A DNA stretch of 64,000 nt from Elymus sibiricus (GCA_039707655.1 CM077676.1:429203379-429267378); one strand, 5' to 3'; shown: positions 46,901 through 58,800, numbered from the stretch's first letter. Notes: generated by a model not told the origin, from the sequence alone. Program-made: numbers and translations.

Positions 46901-47640
46901 ACATATTGTTGATCGGAAATGATGTAGAATTTCTGGAAAGCATAAAGGGTCGTTTGAAAGGAGTTTTTCAAAGGAAGACCTGGAATGAAGCTACTTAAAT
47001 ATTGGGCATCAAGATCTATAGAGATAGATCAAGACGTCTGATAAGCCTTTCAATGAGTACATACCTTGACAAGATTTTGAAAGAGTTCAAAATGGATCAG
47101 TCAAAGAAAGAGTTCTTGCCTGATTTGTAAGGTGTGGAGTTGAGTGAGACTCAAAGCTCGACCACGGCAGAAGAAAGAGAAAGGACGAAGGTCATCCCCT
47201 ATGCCTTATCCATAGGCTCTGTATAGTATGCCATGCTGTGTACCGCACCTGATGTGTGCCTTGCCATGATTCTGTCAAGGGGTACAAGAGTGATCCAGGA
47301 GTGGATCACTGGACAGCGGTCAAGATTATCCTTAGTAACTAGAGGACTAAGGAAATATTTCTCAATTATGGAGGTGATGAAGAGTTCGTCGTAAAGGGTT
47401 ACGTCGATGCAAGCTTTGACACCTATCCGGACGACTCTGAGTAGCAGTCAGGATACATATAGTGGAGCAGCCATTTGGAATAGCTCCAAGTGGAGTGTGG
47501 TAGAAGTGTCTATAGTATGACATAGAGATTTCCAAAGTACACACGGATCTGAATGTCGCAGACCCGTTGACTAAAGACCTCTCTCACATGCAAAGCATGA
47601 TCGAACCCCAGAACTCATTGGGTGTTAGAACAATGTAAAT
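43925..47640 (+). pseudogene. E4 gag-pol, heavily degraded
   Basis: Traces of every Copia domain in order: a gag start resembling ARAVAPLHF at about 43927; gag with EIKKEHQVLMVSKTTSFKKG (about 44527); a protease relic; LWHCR and HIGVKRMKKLHADG (about 45210-45270); integrase YRYFLTFTDDLSRY (about 45440); the region before RT with NPVLEVMLLNNDEPTSYGEA (46261); RT with KARLVAKGFSQVQGVDYDET (46490); and an RNase H relic. Dozens of small indels and stops break the frame, and some segments are missing. It cannot encode protein. Confidence 0.92.
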
Positions 47641-47688
47641 CACATGGTGATGTGAACTAGATTATTGACTCTAGTGCAAGTGGGAGAC

Positions 47689-50232
47689 TGTTGGAAATAT
47701 GCCCTAGAGGCAATAATAATTTAGTTATTATCATATTTCCTTGTTCGTGATAATCGTTTATTATCCATGCTATAATTGTATTGATTGGAAACTCAAATAC
47801 ATGTGTGGGTACATAGACAACACTGTGTCCCTAGTATGCCTCTAGTTAACTAGCTCGTTGATCAAAAGATGGTGAAGGTTTCCTAGCCATGGACATGAGA
47901 TGTCATTTGATAACGGGATCACATCATTAGGAGAATGATGTGATGGACAAGACCCAAACTGTAAACGTAGCATATGATCGTGTCAGTTTATTGCTATTGT
48001 TTTCTGCATGTCAAGTATCTGTTCCTATGACCATGAGATCATGCAATTCACTGACACCGTAGGAGTGCCTTGTGTGTATCAAACGTCACAACGTAACTGG
48101 GTGACTATAAAGGTACTCTACAGGTATCTCCGAGGGTGTCTGTTGGGTTGGCATGGATCAAGAGTGGGATTTGTTACTCCGTGTGACGGAGAGGTATCTC
48201 AGGGCCCACTCGGTAATACAACATCACAATGAGCCTTGCAAGCAATGTGACTAAAGTGTTAGCCACGAGATCTTGTATTACGGAACGAGTAAAGAGACTT
48301 GCCGATAACGAGATTGAACTAGGTATAGAGATACCGACGATCGAATCTCGGGCAAGTAACATACCGAAGAACAAAAGGAACAGTATACGAGATTAACTGA
48401 ATCCTTGACATAGAGGTTCAACCGATGAAGATCTTCGTAGAATATGTAGGAACCAATATGGGCATCCAGGTCCCGCTATTGGTTATTGGCCGTAGAGGTG
48501 TCTCGGTCATGTCTGCATAGTTCTCGAACCCGCAGGGTCTACACACTTAACGTTTGGTGACGATTAGTATAGTTGAGTTATTGTGTTTGTGACCGAAAGT
48601 TGTTCGGAGTCCCGGATAAGATCCCGGACATGACAAGGATCTCCGGAAGAGTCCGGAGGTAAAGATTGATATATGTGATAATAGTGTTTTGATCTCCGGA
48701 AGGGTTCCGGAATTCACCGGAAGGGGTTCCGGGTGTTTACCGAAGTGTTCGGGTGCATATGATCGTGTTAGTTTATTGCTATTGTTTTCTGCATGTCAAG
48801 TATCTGTTCCTATGACCATGAGATCATGCAACTCCCTGACATCTGAGGAGTACCTTGTGTGTATCAAACGTCGCAACGTAACTGGGTGACTATAAAGGTC
48901 CTCTACAGGTATCTCCGAGGATGTCTGTTGGGTTGGCATGGATCAAGACTGGGATTTGTTACTCCGTGTGACGGAGAGGTATCTCAGGGCCCACTCAGTA
49001 ATACAACATCACAATGAGCCTTGCAAGCAATGTGACTAAAGTGTTAGCCACGAGATCTTGTATTACGGAACGAGTAAAGAGACTTGCCGGTAACGAGATT
49101 GAACTAGGTATAGAGATACCGACGATCGAATCTCGGGCAAGTAACATACCGAAGAACAAAGGGAACAGCATATGGGATTAACTGAATCCTTGACATAGAG
49201 GTTCGACCTATAAAGATCTTCGTAGAATATGTAGGAGCCAATATGGGCATCCAGGTCCCGCTATTGGTTATTGACCGTAGAGGTGTCTCGGTCATGTCTA
49301 CATAGTTCTCGAACCCGCAGGGTCTACACACTTAACGTTTGGTGACGATATAAGTATAGTTGAGTTGTTATGTTGGTGACCGAAAGTTGTTCGGAGTCCC
49401 GGATGAGATCCCAGACATGACAAGGAGCTCTGGAATAGTCCGGAGGTAAAGATTGATATATGGGATAATAGTGTTTGGTCTCCGGAAGGGTTCCGGAATT
49501 CACCGGAAGGAGTTTCGGATGTTTCCCGAAATGTTCGGGTACGAGAACACTTTATTTGGGCCAAGGGGTAAAGCCCACGAGGCTTTAGGAAGGTGCAAAA
49601 GGAAGTTTTGCGGAGGCCAGGGGCCAGACGCCAGGGACCCTGGCGTCTGGGGCCAGACGCCGAGGTCCCTGGCGTCTGGTCCTGGAGTCCGAGCAGGACT
49701 CTTGCCTTGCGGGCCAAACCGACTTTGAGGAGGCTCTTTCTCCAAGTTTCGACCCCAGGGCTCAACATATAAATAGAGGGGCAGGGCTAGCACCCGGAAC
49801 ACATCAAGATTTCCCAAAGCCGTGTGCGGCAACCCTAACCCTCTAGTTCCTCCGTCATAATCTCCGTAGCGCTTGGCGAAGCCCTGCAGAGATTGTTCCT
49901 CACCACCATCACCACGCCGTCGTGCTGCCGGAACTCATCTACTACTTCACCATCGCTCGCTGGATCGAGGAGGTGAAGGTGTCATCAAGCTATACGTGTG
50001 TTGAACGTGGAGGTGCCGTCCGTTCGGCACTAGTGCGTGATCGGTTCGAGGGACGACTTGCGATTTGGATCGCGGAGACGTTCGACTACATCAACCGCGT
50101 TTCTTAACGCTTCCGCTTAGCGATCTACAAGGGTATGTAGATTCACTCTCCCTCTCGTAGATGCTCATCACCATGGATAGATCTTGTGTGTGTGTAGGAA
50201 AATTTTTGTTTCCCATGCAACGTTCCCCAACA
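47689..50232 (+). repeat. Chimeric 3' LTR of E4 (2544 bp)
   Basis: Three parts. 47689 to about 48000 follows the E4 5' LTR. About 48041-48756 follows the E2 LTR (10026-10741) with one mismatch seen. From 48757 the LTR restarts at TATGATCGTGT, a position already passed near 47970, and follows the E4 5' LTR to the end. The result is 785 bp longer than the 5' LTR. The join at 48754-48757 has GCA in common between the two parents. TATA box 49768-49775; CCAGACGCC palindromes at about 49624-49679. Confidence 0.9.
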
Positions 50233-50590
50233 TCACCCTCGCCGCCGCCGTCTCCACAGGTCCCGCCCCGCCCTCGCCGCCCAGATCTCGCCTGCCCCTG
50301 CCCCTGCCCCGCCCCGTCCCCCCGTCCCCGCCGCCGCCCCTCAACCCCGTCCCCGCCCCCGCCCAGGCCGGCCGCTCCGTCCCCGGCCACGCTCGGGGCG
50401 CCCCGTTCCCGCCCCCGCTAGGGCCGCCACCGCCCCCGCCCGGGCCTTCCGCCCCGTCCCCGCCCCGGGCCGCCGCTGCCCACGCCCGGGCCGCCGCCTC
50501 CGCCGTCATGCTGCTGCCCAGGTTGCTGCCGCCTCCCCAGGCCAAGGTTGCTGCCCCCTCCCTCCCTCCCTTGTTGATTTGCAGTGAATG
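50233..50590. other. GC-rich block upstream of the CACTA-2 transposase
   Basis: Composed of CCGCCCCCG-type sequence, resuming the host text interrupted at 40885. Open in several frames because of composition. It may be the promoter or untranslated first exon of the transposase gene. Confidence 0.5.
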
Positions 50591-50668
50591 GCACTAGCTA
50601 ATATTAGTTGGTGCTGACATATGGAGAAATTTATCAGCGGATTGTTGTGCTGATGCAGAAGCCTCACC

Positions 50669-50832
50669 TTGCTTCTTTGGTTTTAGCAAGCAAAACAGTA
50701 GCAATGTCACTGATACTATCACCGCAAGAAGAACTGCGGGCATAGCAATGTAGATGGCTAGCTTGTTGTTCCTTTTAGCAGGCAGCTTACATGAATTACC
50801 ATTGGTACAGAGGTTTGGATTGTTGCCATATC
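50669..50832 (-). pseudogene. Captured exon of a leucine-rich-repeat receptor kinase
   Basis: A 164-bp minus-strand exon preceded by TTTGCTAG and followed by GTGAGG, so both splice sites came with it. It encodes YGNNPNLCTNGNSCKLPAKR, then NKLAIYIAMPAVLLAVIVSV and TLLLFCLLKPKKQ. This is the end of the extracellular region, the single transmembrane helix and the basic stop-transfer stretch of malectin-like LRR receptor kinases of plants. No LRR or kinase exon is nearby, so this is a fragment inside CACTA-2, in antisense relative to the transposase gene. Flanking sequence to about 50600 and 50880 is probably intron. Confidence 0.75.
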
Positions 50833-50975
50833 TAGCAAAATATGCAACACAAGATATTAATGAAATTGTAAGTATCATTGCCGGATAGAAGGGATTGAAC
50901 CATTTAGCTGGTACAGAAGGGATTGAACCATTTGTGGTAATAATATTGGTTCTAGTTATATTGGTTCTAGTCAAT

Positions 50976-51947
50976 TGGTTCTAGTCAATTGACTAATTTA
51001 TGTGGTAAAAATTTATGTAGTTATATTGGTTCTAGTCAATTGACTAATTTGCAGTGAAACTCAAATTTATGTTGTAGAGCTGCTACTCGACCGTGCTAGT
51101 AATAAAAAAAAATTACTGCTTAGCAGAATTTTTTTGAAAGAATTACTGCTTAGCGGATTAATAAACCTACAAGACTCATGCTAATTTTGTGGTAATTTCG
51201 TTGTTTGTGATGGTGCTCCTGATTTGCCTATTGGAAAATGATATGTTTCTGAAAAATAGTTCATTAGTCAGTGCTAAAAAATAGTCATTTGAGCAAAAAT
51301 GGGAACTTGATGATCTAAGTTTATTTGTCGGTAAAATTTACAGGCTTTGTGGTGTTGCATATCTTTGGAGTCACCGTCCTCGAAGGCATTGGTCTGTGAT
51401 CTCGTCGCTGTTTGACTACTTCCTCTACAACCGAGGGTGAGCTACGAATCCACCTTAATAATCATGTCACTAGATTTTCTTTTCTCGTCAAGTCGCGTAA
51501 CCTAGGCGTCTCCCGTCCGAAATGGTTGCATGGATAAATATGCATTCAATTGCATATTTATCACCGCAACTGTTTTGGATTGTCCAGCGTTTTCCACGGA
51601 CAGCCCGATGATGTGTAGATTGGGTACGTTCTCCATGTTCTACCCCGTTCCGAGACAGGATTTCGACGGTGCCTCCCCATTGTTCTCCGGAGCACATTCT
51701 CTCGGCTTTTTGCCGAGACGTGTATCTGGGGAACAGCGGGGAGGTGCTGGCAAAATTTTGTCTCGGAACGGGGTCGAGCATGGAGAACGTACTCAATCTA
51801 CACATCCTCGGGTGGGATTAGGACCCTCTTTACCTATTAGAGATGTAGGTGGATTCAGTGTCGTCAACGCGGTAGAAAATAAATATTTGATGTGATTAAT
51901 TCAAATGAAATCTTAATTTTGTTGTGTGGCTCCCAATAAAGCATTGG
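50976..51947. other. Non-coding region upstream of the transposase
   Basis: AT-rich to about 51340, then sequence with an inverted pair: TACGTTCTCCATG...CGTTCCGAGACA (about 51625-51660) against TGTCTCGGAACG...CATGGAGAACGTA (about 51757-51790). This may be leader and intron of the transposase gene. No independent gene seen. Confidence 0.45.
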
Positions 51948-54900
51948 ATGGCAGATAATCAGTGGATGTATAATGGTTTTACCCGTGGGAATCGAGTAAC
52001 ATCAGAGTGGATTTCCAAAACCGATGTGTTTTTGAGGGAGACATTTCGTGGTCCAATGAGAATGATCCCACATTGCCCGTGTGCGAGATGTGGCAGACGT
52101 CACTCCAAAGGCAAGGACGAAATGACCTTGCACCTTCGCACGTACGGATATATGAAAAACTTTGACATGCCGATAAACTTTGCGGAGCGGGACCGTGGTA
52201 GAGAGGAGGTGATGCGGCAATGCATCGGTGGTTATGTGGACGACGGGGTCAGAGACATGCTAGATGATGTCATTGCTGCAGAGGCTACACATGTGACACC
52301 TTCAGAGAATGTACCAATGGAGCAGGAGGAGCCGGAGGCAACCGCAAAGTCCTTCTTGGAGATCTTGGCTTCGTCAAAGAAGCCTCTTTATGCGGGTGCC
52401 AAACTCTCTCAGCTGGATGCCATCTCGCAACTGATGGCAGTTAAGGCTGAGTACGGCTGTAGCCAAGCTTGCATCAAAGCATTTCTAGGAGTATGGGCTA
52501 ACAGCCTTCCCGATGGTCATGAACTGCCGGAAAGCATGTACACCACGAAGAAAATCATGAAGACACTCTCTATGGATTATGAGAAAATACATGTCTGTCC
52601 GAAGAATTGCCTTTTGTTTAGGCACGAGTATGCGGATGACAAGTACTGTAGGAAGTGCGGTTCCTCTCGGTACCTTGAGGTGGTCGGTAAGGATGGTCAA
52701 AAGAGGAAGCTACGCATCCCCGCAAGGGTTCTTCGATATCTTCATTTCATAGAAAGACTGCAGCGCCTTTTCATCACGGAGGAGTCTGCCAAAATGATGA
52801 AGTGGCACAAGCAAGGGAAAAGGTACCATACAAATAAAATCGTACATCCATCGGGAGGTGAAGCATGGAAGTCATTCGATAAAGAATACCCCGAGGAAGC
52901 AGCCGAGGATGGGAATGTCAGAGTTGCAATAACAGGTGATGGGGTCAATCCATATGGTATGTCGTCCAATTCATACAACTGCTGGCCCGTGTTTGTTATT
53001 CCGCTCAATCTCCCTCCCGGTGTCCTAATGCAACGCAACACCATGTTCTTGTCGCTGATCATTCCAGGGCCTGAATACCCGGGGAAGAATTTGGGAGTGT
53101 TAATGCAGCCGCTGGTGGATGATTTGCACCATTCTTGGTACTTCCCAAGGTTGACATACGACCGACATCTGCAGAAAAATTTCTTGATGAAAGTTTGGTT
53201 GATGTATTGCGTGCATGACTTTCCCGGCTATGCCCTATTCTGCGGATGGTGTACAAGTGGTAAGATGCCATGCCCAGTGTGCATACATGCTCTACGTTTT
53301 ATTTGGCTGCAGAAGGGTCGCAAGTATGTAGCCTTTGACCAGCACCGCCAGTTCCTCCCTCCAGACCATCCAGACAGGGAAGACAAGAAGAACTTCACGA
53401 AAGGTCGGGTTGTCCATGAAGTAAACGAGATTCCAACATTTTCGGGGGCAGATGTTCTTGCTCAGCTAAAAGCTCTCAAGCCTAAAGTCAAAGGGAAAGG
53501 AAAAGGCAAACGCTTCGAGGGATATGGTGAGACGCACAACTGGACTCACATTAGCCCCTTCACGAAGCTTCCCTATTTCAAGGACCTCAAACTTCCTTAT
53601 AACATCGATGTGATGCACACCGAAAAGAATGTCGCAGAGTCCCTTTTTTGCACGATCCTCAACATTCCTGATAAGACAAAGGATAACGTTCAAGCTAGAG
53701 CCGATCAACAAAAAATTTGTGATAGACCACGTCTAAACATGCAACCTCCCACAGGCGGTCGAAAAAACTGGTTCAAGCCAGAGGCTGACTTCGTCCTTAA
53801 ACCGCCAGAAAAGAAGGAGGTACTTATGTGGCTCAAACACATTGTGAAGTTCACTGATGGTTATGCATCGAATATAAGTAATGGAGTCAATCTTTCAACG
53901 GGCAAAGTCAACGGGCTCAAGAGTCATGACTATCATGTATGGATTGAGCGGTTAATGCCGGTGATGGTTCGAGGCTATGTTCCCGAGCGTGTCTGGCGAG
54001 TGCTTGCGGAGCTAAGCCATTTCTTTCGCACGCTCTGTGCTAAAGAAGTATGCCCCGAGGTGATTGGACAACTGCATAAGAAGGCACCGGAGTTGATATG
54101 CAAGCTCGAGAAGACCTTTCCGCCAGGCTTCTTTACTCCGATGACACATCTCATTTTGCACCTCGCGAAAGAGGTATTGTTGGGGGGCCCTGTGCAGAAT
54201 CGTTGGCAGTACGGCCCTGAGAGACAGAACAAGCATCTCCGAAAGAAATGTGGAAACAAAGCTAAGATTGAAGCTTCCATAGCTGAGGCAGTTATCCTTG
54301 AGGAGGTGTCAGACCTCAGGATATCGTACTATCCAGACCACGTTCCCAGTCTGCATAATAAGGTGCCTCGATACAATACGGAAGAGCCCAAGTATAAACC
54401 CAAGCTCGAACTATTCAGCGGGCAAGGTGGCAGGGCTGGGTGCTCGAAATCTTATAACATGCCAGAACAAGAGTGGGAGGACATCATGTTCTATGTCTTG
54501 CACAACATCAAGGAAGTTGAGGAGGAGTGGATGAGGTAATACCACCACACCATTCCTTTATGTCTTGCACAACATCATGTTCTATGTTCTCTTAGTCTCG
54601 GCCTAAACACCGCTTTTCTTCTTTCAGTCAATTCATTTATGAGGAGTGGAAGGGAATGATTCATCCTACTCAGGCGGAGGCACTTACTCTTCTTCGGCAT
54701 GGAAACCCTGGAAGGCAAAATTTTGTTGCTTGGTTCATGGCTAAAGTAATTTTTCACATTCCCCTATTAAATACCTAGTTGAACATTTATTAGTTAACCA
54801 AACTAATGCACCCAACAATTTCAATTATACTTGTAGGGAAAAGATCGGAACATATCTATGGATGACGAATTGAGATGGGTTTCCATGGGTTTTAACCCTT

Positions 54901-55631
54901 CGGTCATGACATGTGAAAAGTATGAGGTGAATGGGTATCGCTTCCATACAGAGGAGCACCAGAACAACCGGCCTGATCCCAAAACTATAAATACTGGAGT
55001 GTACACCCCAGGTCAAAATGGAGTTCAGTATTACGGAAGGGTAGGAAAAATATACGAGCTTTCATTCAGTTGTGGCCGCGAAACCCTAAGTCTCCCCGTG
55101 TTCAAATGCCGATGGTTCGACCCAGTAAAGGGGCTGAGACATACGCCTTCCTATGGTTTGGTCGAAGTTAAACCATCAACCGTCTATGCTGGAGCCGATC
55201 TCTTTATTGCGGCTACCCAAGCCACACAAGTTTATTATCTGCCTTACCCATGCCAGAAAGAGTACCTAAAGGGTTGGGAAGTTGTGTTCAAGGTGTCGCC
55301 ACATAGTAAGCTACCGGACCCGAACGATGACGATTATTACAACATTAACCCCATGACGTACGAGGGAGTGTTCTTTCAAGAGCAACCCGATGATGATGAT
55401 GATGTGGTCAGAAGCGATTACGCTGACTCCTTGGGTGATGATGATGTGGATCCAAACGATGACGATGCACGGAATGATGGTGAGACCATTGTTAATGAAA
55501 AAGACATACTTATGCTAGAAAAGTTGTTAAATGAAGACGATGGCGATGAGGAAGAGCCTCCACCTCCGTCTGACAATGAAGATGATATGTGTGATAGTGA
55601 TAGTGACAGTGATGATTCATATGGGTCCTAG
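51948..55631 (+). CDS. CACTA TNP2-type transposase, intact
   Basis: Three exons, 51948-54535, 54628-54745 and 54837-55631, join in frame with GT/AG borders to 1166 residues. Start taken at MADNQWMYNG (51948) because the family begins there; an ATG eight codons upstream is less likely. In order: an N-terminal transposase-associated domain with the CPCARCGRRHS zinc motif (about residues 42-52); the transposase core (Transposase_21) with TGDGVNPYG near 331 and YNIDVMHTEKNV near 550, holding the likely catalytic Asp residues; a DUF4218 region from LKSHDYHVWIERLMPV (about 655); a DUF4216 region around YYGRVGKIYEL and VFKCRWFD (about 967-995); and a strongly acidic tail of Asp/Glu. No stop or frameshift seen. 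It would bind the subterminal repeats, cut the CACTA ends and act in the nucleus. It could also mobilise related TNP2-less copies. Confidence 0.9.
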
Positions 55632-55763
55632 CAGATGTACGTTTCATGTCTTTTTACTATGGTTTATTAATATGCTTATTTATCAATATCTTTTTTCTAT
55701 GTTTTTTTCTTCATTATTATTATACTAATTGTTTGTTCTCTTTTCAATGCAGGTTTGCTAAGC

Positions 55764-58435
55764 ATGGGCAAGGGCAAGGCCGATGGCACGGGTTTACTAA
55801 GCAAACTCACATCGATTGCTACTCGGAGTGGTCGACCCCGTACTGTTCCGTCCCGACTAGTTGAGGATGACTCCTCACAGGGAGGTCAAGGGAAAGGTGG
55901 AGGGGGTGCGGGGAGAGCCCCTAGAGGTGGAGGGGGTGGGGGGAGAGCCCTTGGGGCGGGGTCGGGGCCAGAAACAACGCTCCCTCACCGACTTAGGGGT
56001 GCCCTCCTCTAGTGAGGTACCCTCCTCTAGTGAGAGACCCTCCTCTAGTGAGGTACCCTCTACTGAGGAGGAGTTTGAGGTGGAGGAGGAGGTTGGTGGT
56101 GGCAGCTGGGAGGGGGAGGAGGTTGGTGGTGGCAGCAGCGAGGGTGGTGGCAACAAGGGGTGGCTGCGTGGTTGTGCAAGACTCCCCCTCCAACCTGATA
56201 CCGAGGAGCAGAAGTGGATCATTACGCCAGCGGGGAAAGCGTAAGTGCCCCTTAATCATATTTTAATTCTTTTGCTTGTAAACATGCTCATAAAAATAGT
56301 TAGTATAAGAATGAATGTGACGCTCTTCAAGTAATGTGACCAACTATGTTCATATACTTTAGGGTGTAAATTTACTCATTTTACTCGATTAGATTAGCCT
56401 GGAAGTCAGTCTATTAATTTGTCTTGTGCAAACAAATATGTTGTCTAGGACCATTCCTTTATTCAACATGTCCTAGAATAAATTAATATTTTTTTGGCTA
56501 ATTTTAACTCAAAATCGTTTGTAGGGGCTGGAAAGTTGCTCCAAAAGTCCGTGTTCCAAACGGTATCCTCACTATCTTGCTGAAGGAATATTGGCCGGGG
56601 TTGTTCGCTTCGGACCCAGTCAGGCACCCGACGCGCCTGGTTTTGGCCATGACCTGGGACCACTACGAAGCGGCTCCCCATGCGGAGTATGATACACATG
56701 CTAAGGCCGTGAAAACAAATTTTTGGGTAACTTCTCTTCTGAAGCATGAGTCTTGAGTTTCGTCCATAGTTTATCATCGAATGGTTTAACTCATGGCTTC
56801 TTCCATTCTGTTTTTATGAATAACTGTAGAAATACTATCGAGTTCTTGAGGAGAACAAGCACCTTGCCGAGAAGTTGTTTCAGAGCGTTGCGAGGAAGAT
56901 GGCCCACCAGCTGCAGTACGAGGTGCGCTGGGTGGCCATCTCGCAATATTATTACAACTATCGTAACATGAAGATGCCCAAGGAAGTCGCGCGGGAGGAG
57001 CATCTTACCTTGACTAGGGAGCAATACCTGTTGGTAAGTATAACAGACTTGTCATTCCGATGTTTGTGGGAAATTTCATTGTTTCGTGTCGACATGCCAT
57101 TATGCTTTCATTATGTAGGCGTGTCCTGGTTGGTGTTATGGAAAAAGGGAATCATGGGCGGCATTGGTTGATGTGTGGCTCGGTGATGATGAAAAGTGGG
57201 CTGCTAAAAGCATCCAAAACCGGGCTAATCGAGGGACTAACGGAACACATAGTCAGGGAAACCGAAACCACTGGAGCCACAAGAGAGTTCAGGTATATCT
57301 ATGTACATGAAACATTCTTCTTCTTCTATGTATGACTAACTTCTGTTTGGTGGTGTTTGGTGGTGCAGGAGGAGAAATTGAAGCGGCCGCTCTCAGACAT
57401 GGAGGCGTGGGAGATGGCCCATGTGCGGAGTAAGCCCAAGGAAGGCAAGGGCAAGTACTACGGCAAGTCCGGCGAGCACCTTGAGACCTACAAGGAGTTG
57501 TATCTGGGGTACAATGCTGACACACCTGACCCCATAAAAGAGGCTACGGACGACAGGGCGGTGGTCGGCATAGGGCCAAAGAGTCATGGTCGGCATCCAG
57601 TTCTCGATGCTGTGGTCACTCCTTCTATCTCCTACACACAGCTTCGACTTACCAACCCGAGCCTGAGCTCGGGTTCGAGCACGCCCCGGGCTCGCTCAGA
57701 GTCCCTCCTAGCCCAGCAACACTCTGTAAGGATTTTCCCTCTTATCTTCCTTTTTCTCACTTTATTTTCCACATCGAGATGTTTTTATGAGTTTCATCAT
57801 ATCATATTGTAGGCCTTCATTGAGTACACACGTCAGGAGACCATGGCGTGGAACGCGAGAGTTGCAGCAGTCTCGGAACACGCCAGTCGCATGATGAAGG
57901 TTAGTTTAGCCCCTTTTAATTTGACTTTCACATTTGCACTGTAATTTCTTCTGACCTTCGTGTTTGCTTGCTCAACTTACACGCAGTTCGTTTTTGACTC
58001 CTGGGCGACCGGCACGGTTCCTGTAATGGAACCACCACCACCACCTGCTGGACCACAACCAGTGCTGCCTACTTTTGAAGAATTCCTGGCACAGCGTTGT
58101 CCAACTCCGGTTTGTACATCCCCAAACTATTCAACCATTACTTATCGTTTATTCAACACAATCATATATCTCTTTAACATGTCTTTTCAAACATGCAGGG
58201 ACCCCGATCAACCGGTGGATCATCCGTTGGTGGTGGTGCCAATCATGGCATCACTCCGGAGTCACGGAGCCCGATCACTACTCCGATCCACCGAGGTGGC
58301 GGCGGTGATGAGTCACGGAGCCCGATCACTCCGATCCACCGAGGTGGCGACGGTAGCGGTGCCGGTAGCAGCGATGACCTTGGCTTCGGCGGTCTGGGCG
58401 GGTACAAACTTGGTGGTGGACGTCCTGGTGCGTAA
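55764..58435 (+). pseudogene. CACTA-2 second gene (Ptta/En-Spm-type plant transposase-associated protein), one frameshift
   Basis: Eight exons by GT/AG: 55764-56240, 56525-56726, 56830-57033, 57119-57292, 57369-57725, 57813-57899, 57987-58109, 58199-58435. It starts MGKGKADGTGLLSK, has a Gly-rich stretch, PSSSEVPSSSE repeats and an acidic patch. The conserved domain follows (GWKVAPKVRVPNGILT, LLKEYWPGLFASD, WKYYRVLEEN, KMAHQLQYEVRW, CPGWCYGKRESW, MEAWEMAHVRSK). The end is Pro- and Gly-rich with two ESRSPIT..PIHRGG repeats. Frame changes once inside exon 1, in the G-runs between about 55865 and 55960. This could be a real lesion or a homopolymer error. Proteins of this type accompany TNP2 in grass CACTA elements; the exact role is uncertain. 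Confidence 0.75.
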
Positions 58436-58499
58436 GCCTCTGGACTTATGTCGTGTTTCTGACTTATGTGGTCGTGTTGTCTGACTTATATATATGTTG

Positions 58500-58700
58500 T
58501 TAGACTTATGTGGTGAACTTGGACATATCTGGTCGTGTGGTGAACTTGAACTTGAACTTGAACTTATGTGGTCGTGTGGTCGACATATCTGAACTTGAAC
58601 TTCGACTTATGTGGTCGTGTGGTCGACATATCTGAACTTGAACTTCGACTTATGTGGTCGTGTGGTGAAATATTTTGTCTGTGATTGTGCATATTATGTG
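58500..58700. repeat. Short tandem repeats downstream of CACTA-2 gene 2
   Basis: Repeats built on TATGTGGTCGTGTGG and GAACTTGAACTT, including two adjacent copies of a unit of about 45 bp (58570-58660). Probably the 3' UTR of the second gene. Confidence 0.7.
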
Positions 58701-58800
58701 AACTTGAAATATTATGTGGACTTGTGCATATTACTGCTGTAATTGTCTATGAGCTATTTTGTGCATATTAACTGAAAATGAACCCAAAAAAATTAGCAGT

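Larger units (their letters stand above)
40886..50232 (+). mobile_element. Copia element E4, degraded interior, chimeric 3' LTR
   Basis: Plus-strand relative of E1-E3 in another subfamily. 5' LTR 40886-42644 (1759 bp), degenerate primer site 42646-42657 (TGGCATCCGAGC), leader, ruined gag-pol about 43925-47640, 3' LTR 47689-50232 (2544 bp, enlarged). Flanking 5-mers TCTTC (40881-40885) and TCACC (50233-50237) match at only three positions, so a clean duplication is not seen. The host sequence on both sides is the same GC-rich part of CACTA-2. Confidence 0.9.

Noticed and set aside
40881..50237. A clean 5-bp target duplication for E4
   Set aside because: Flanks TCTTC and TCACC agree at only three of five positions; not claimed.
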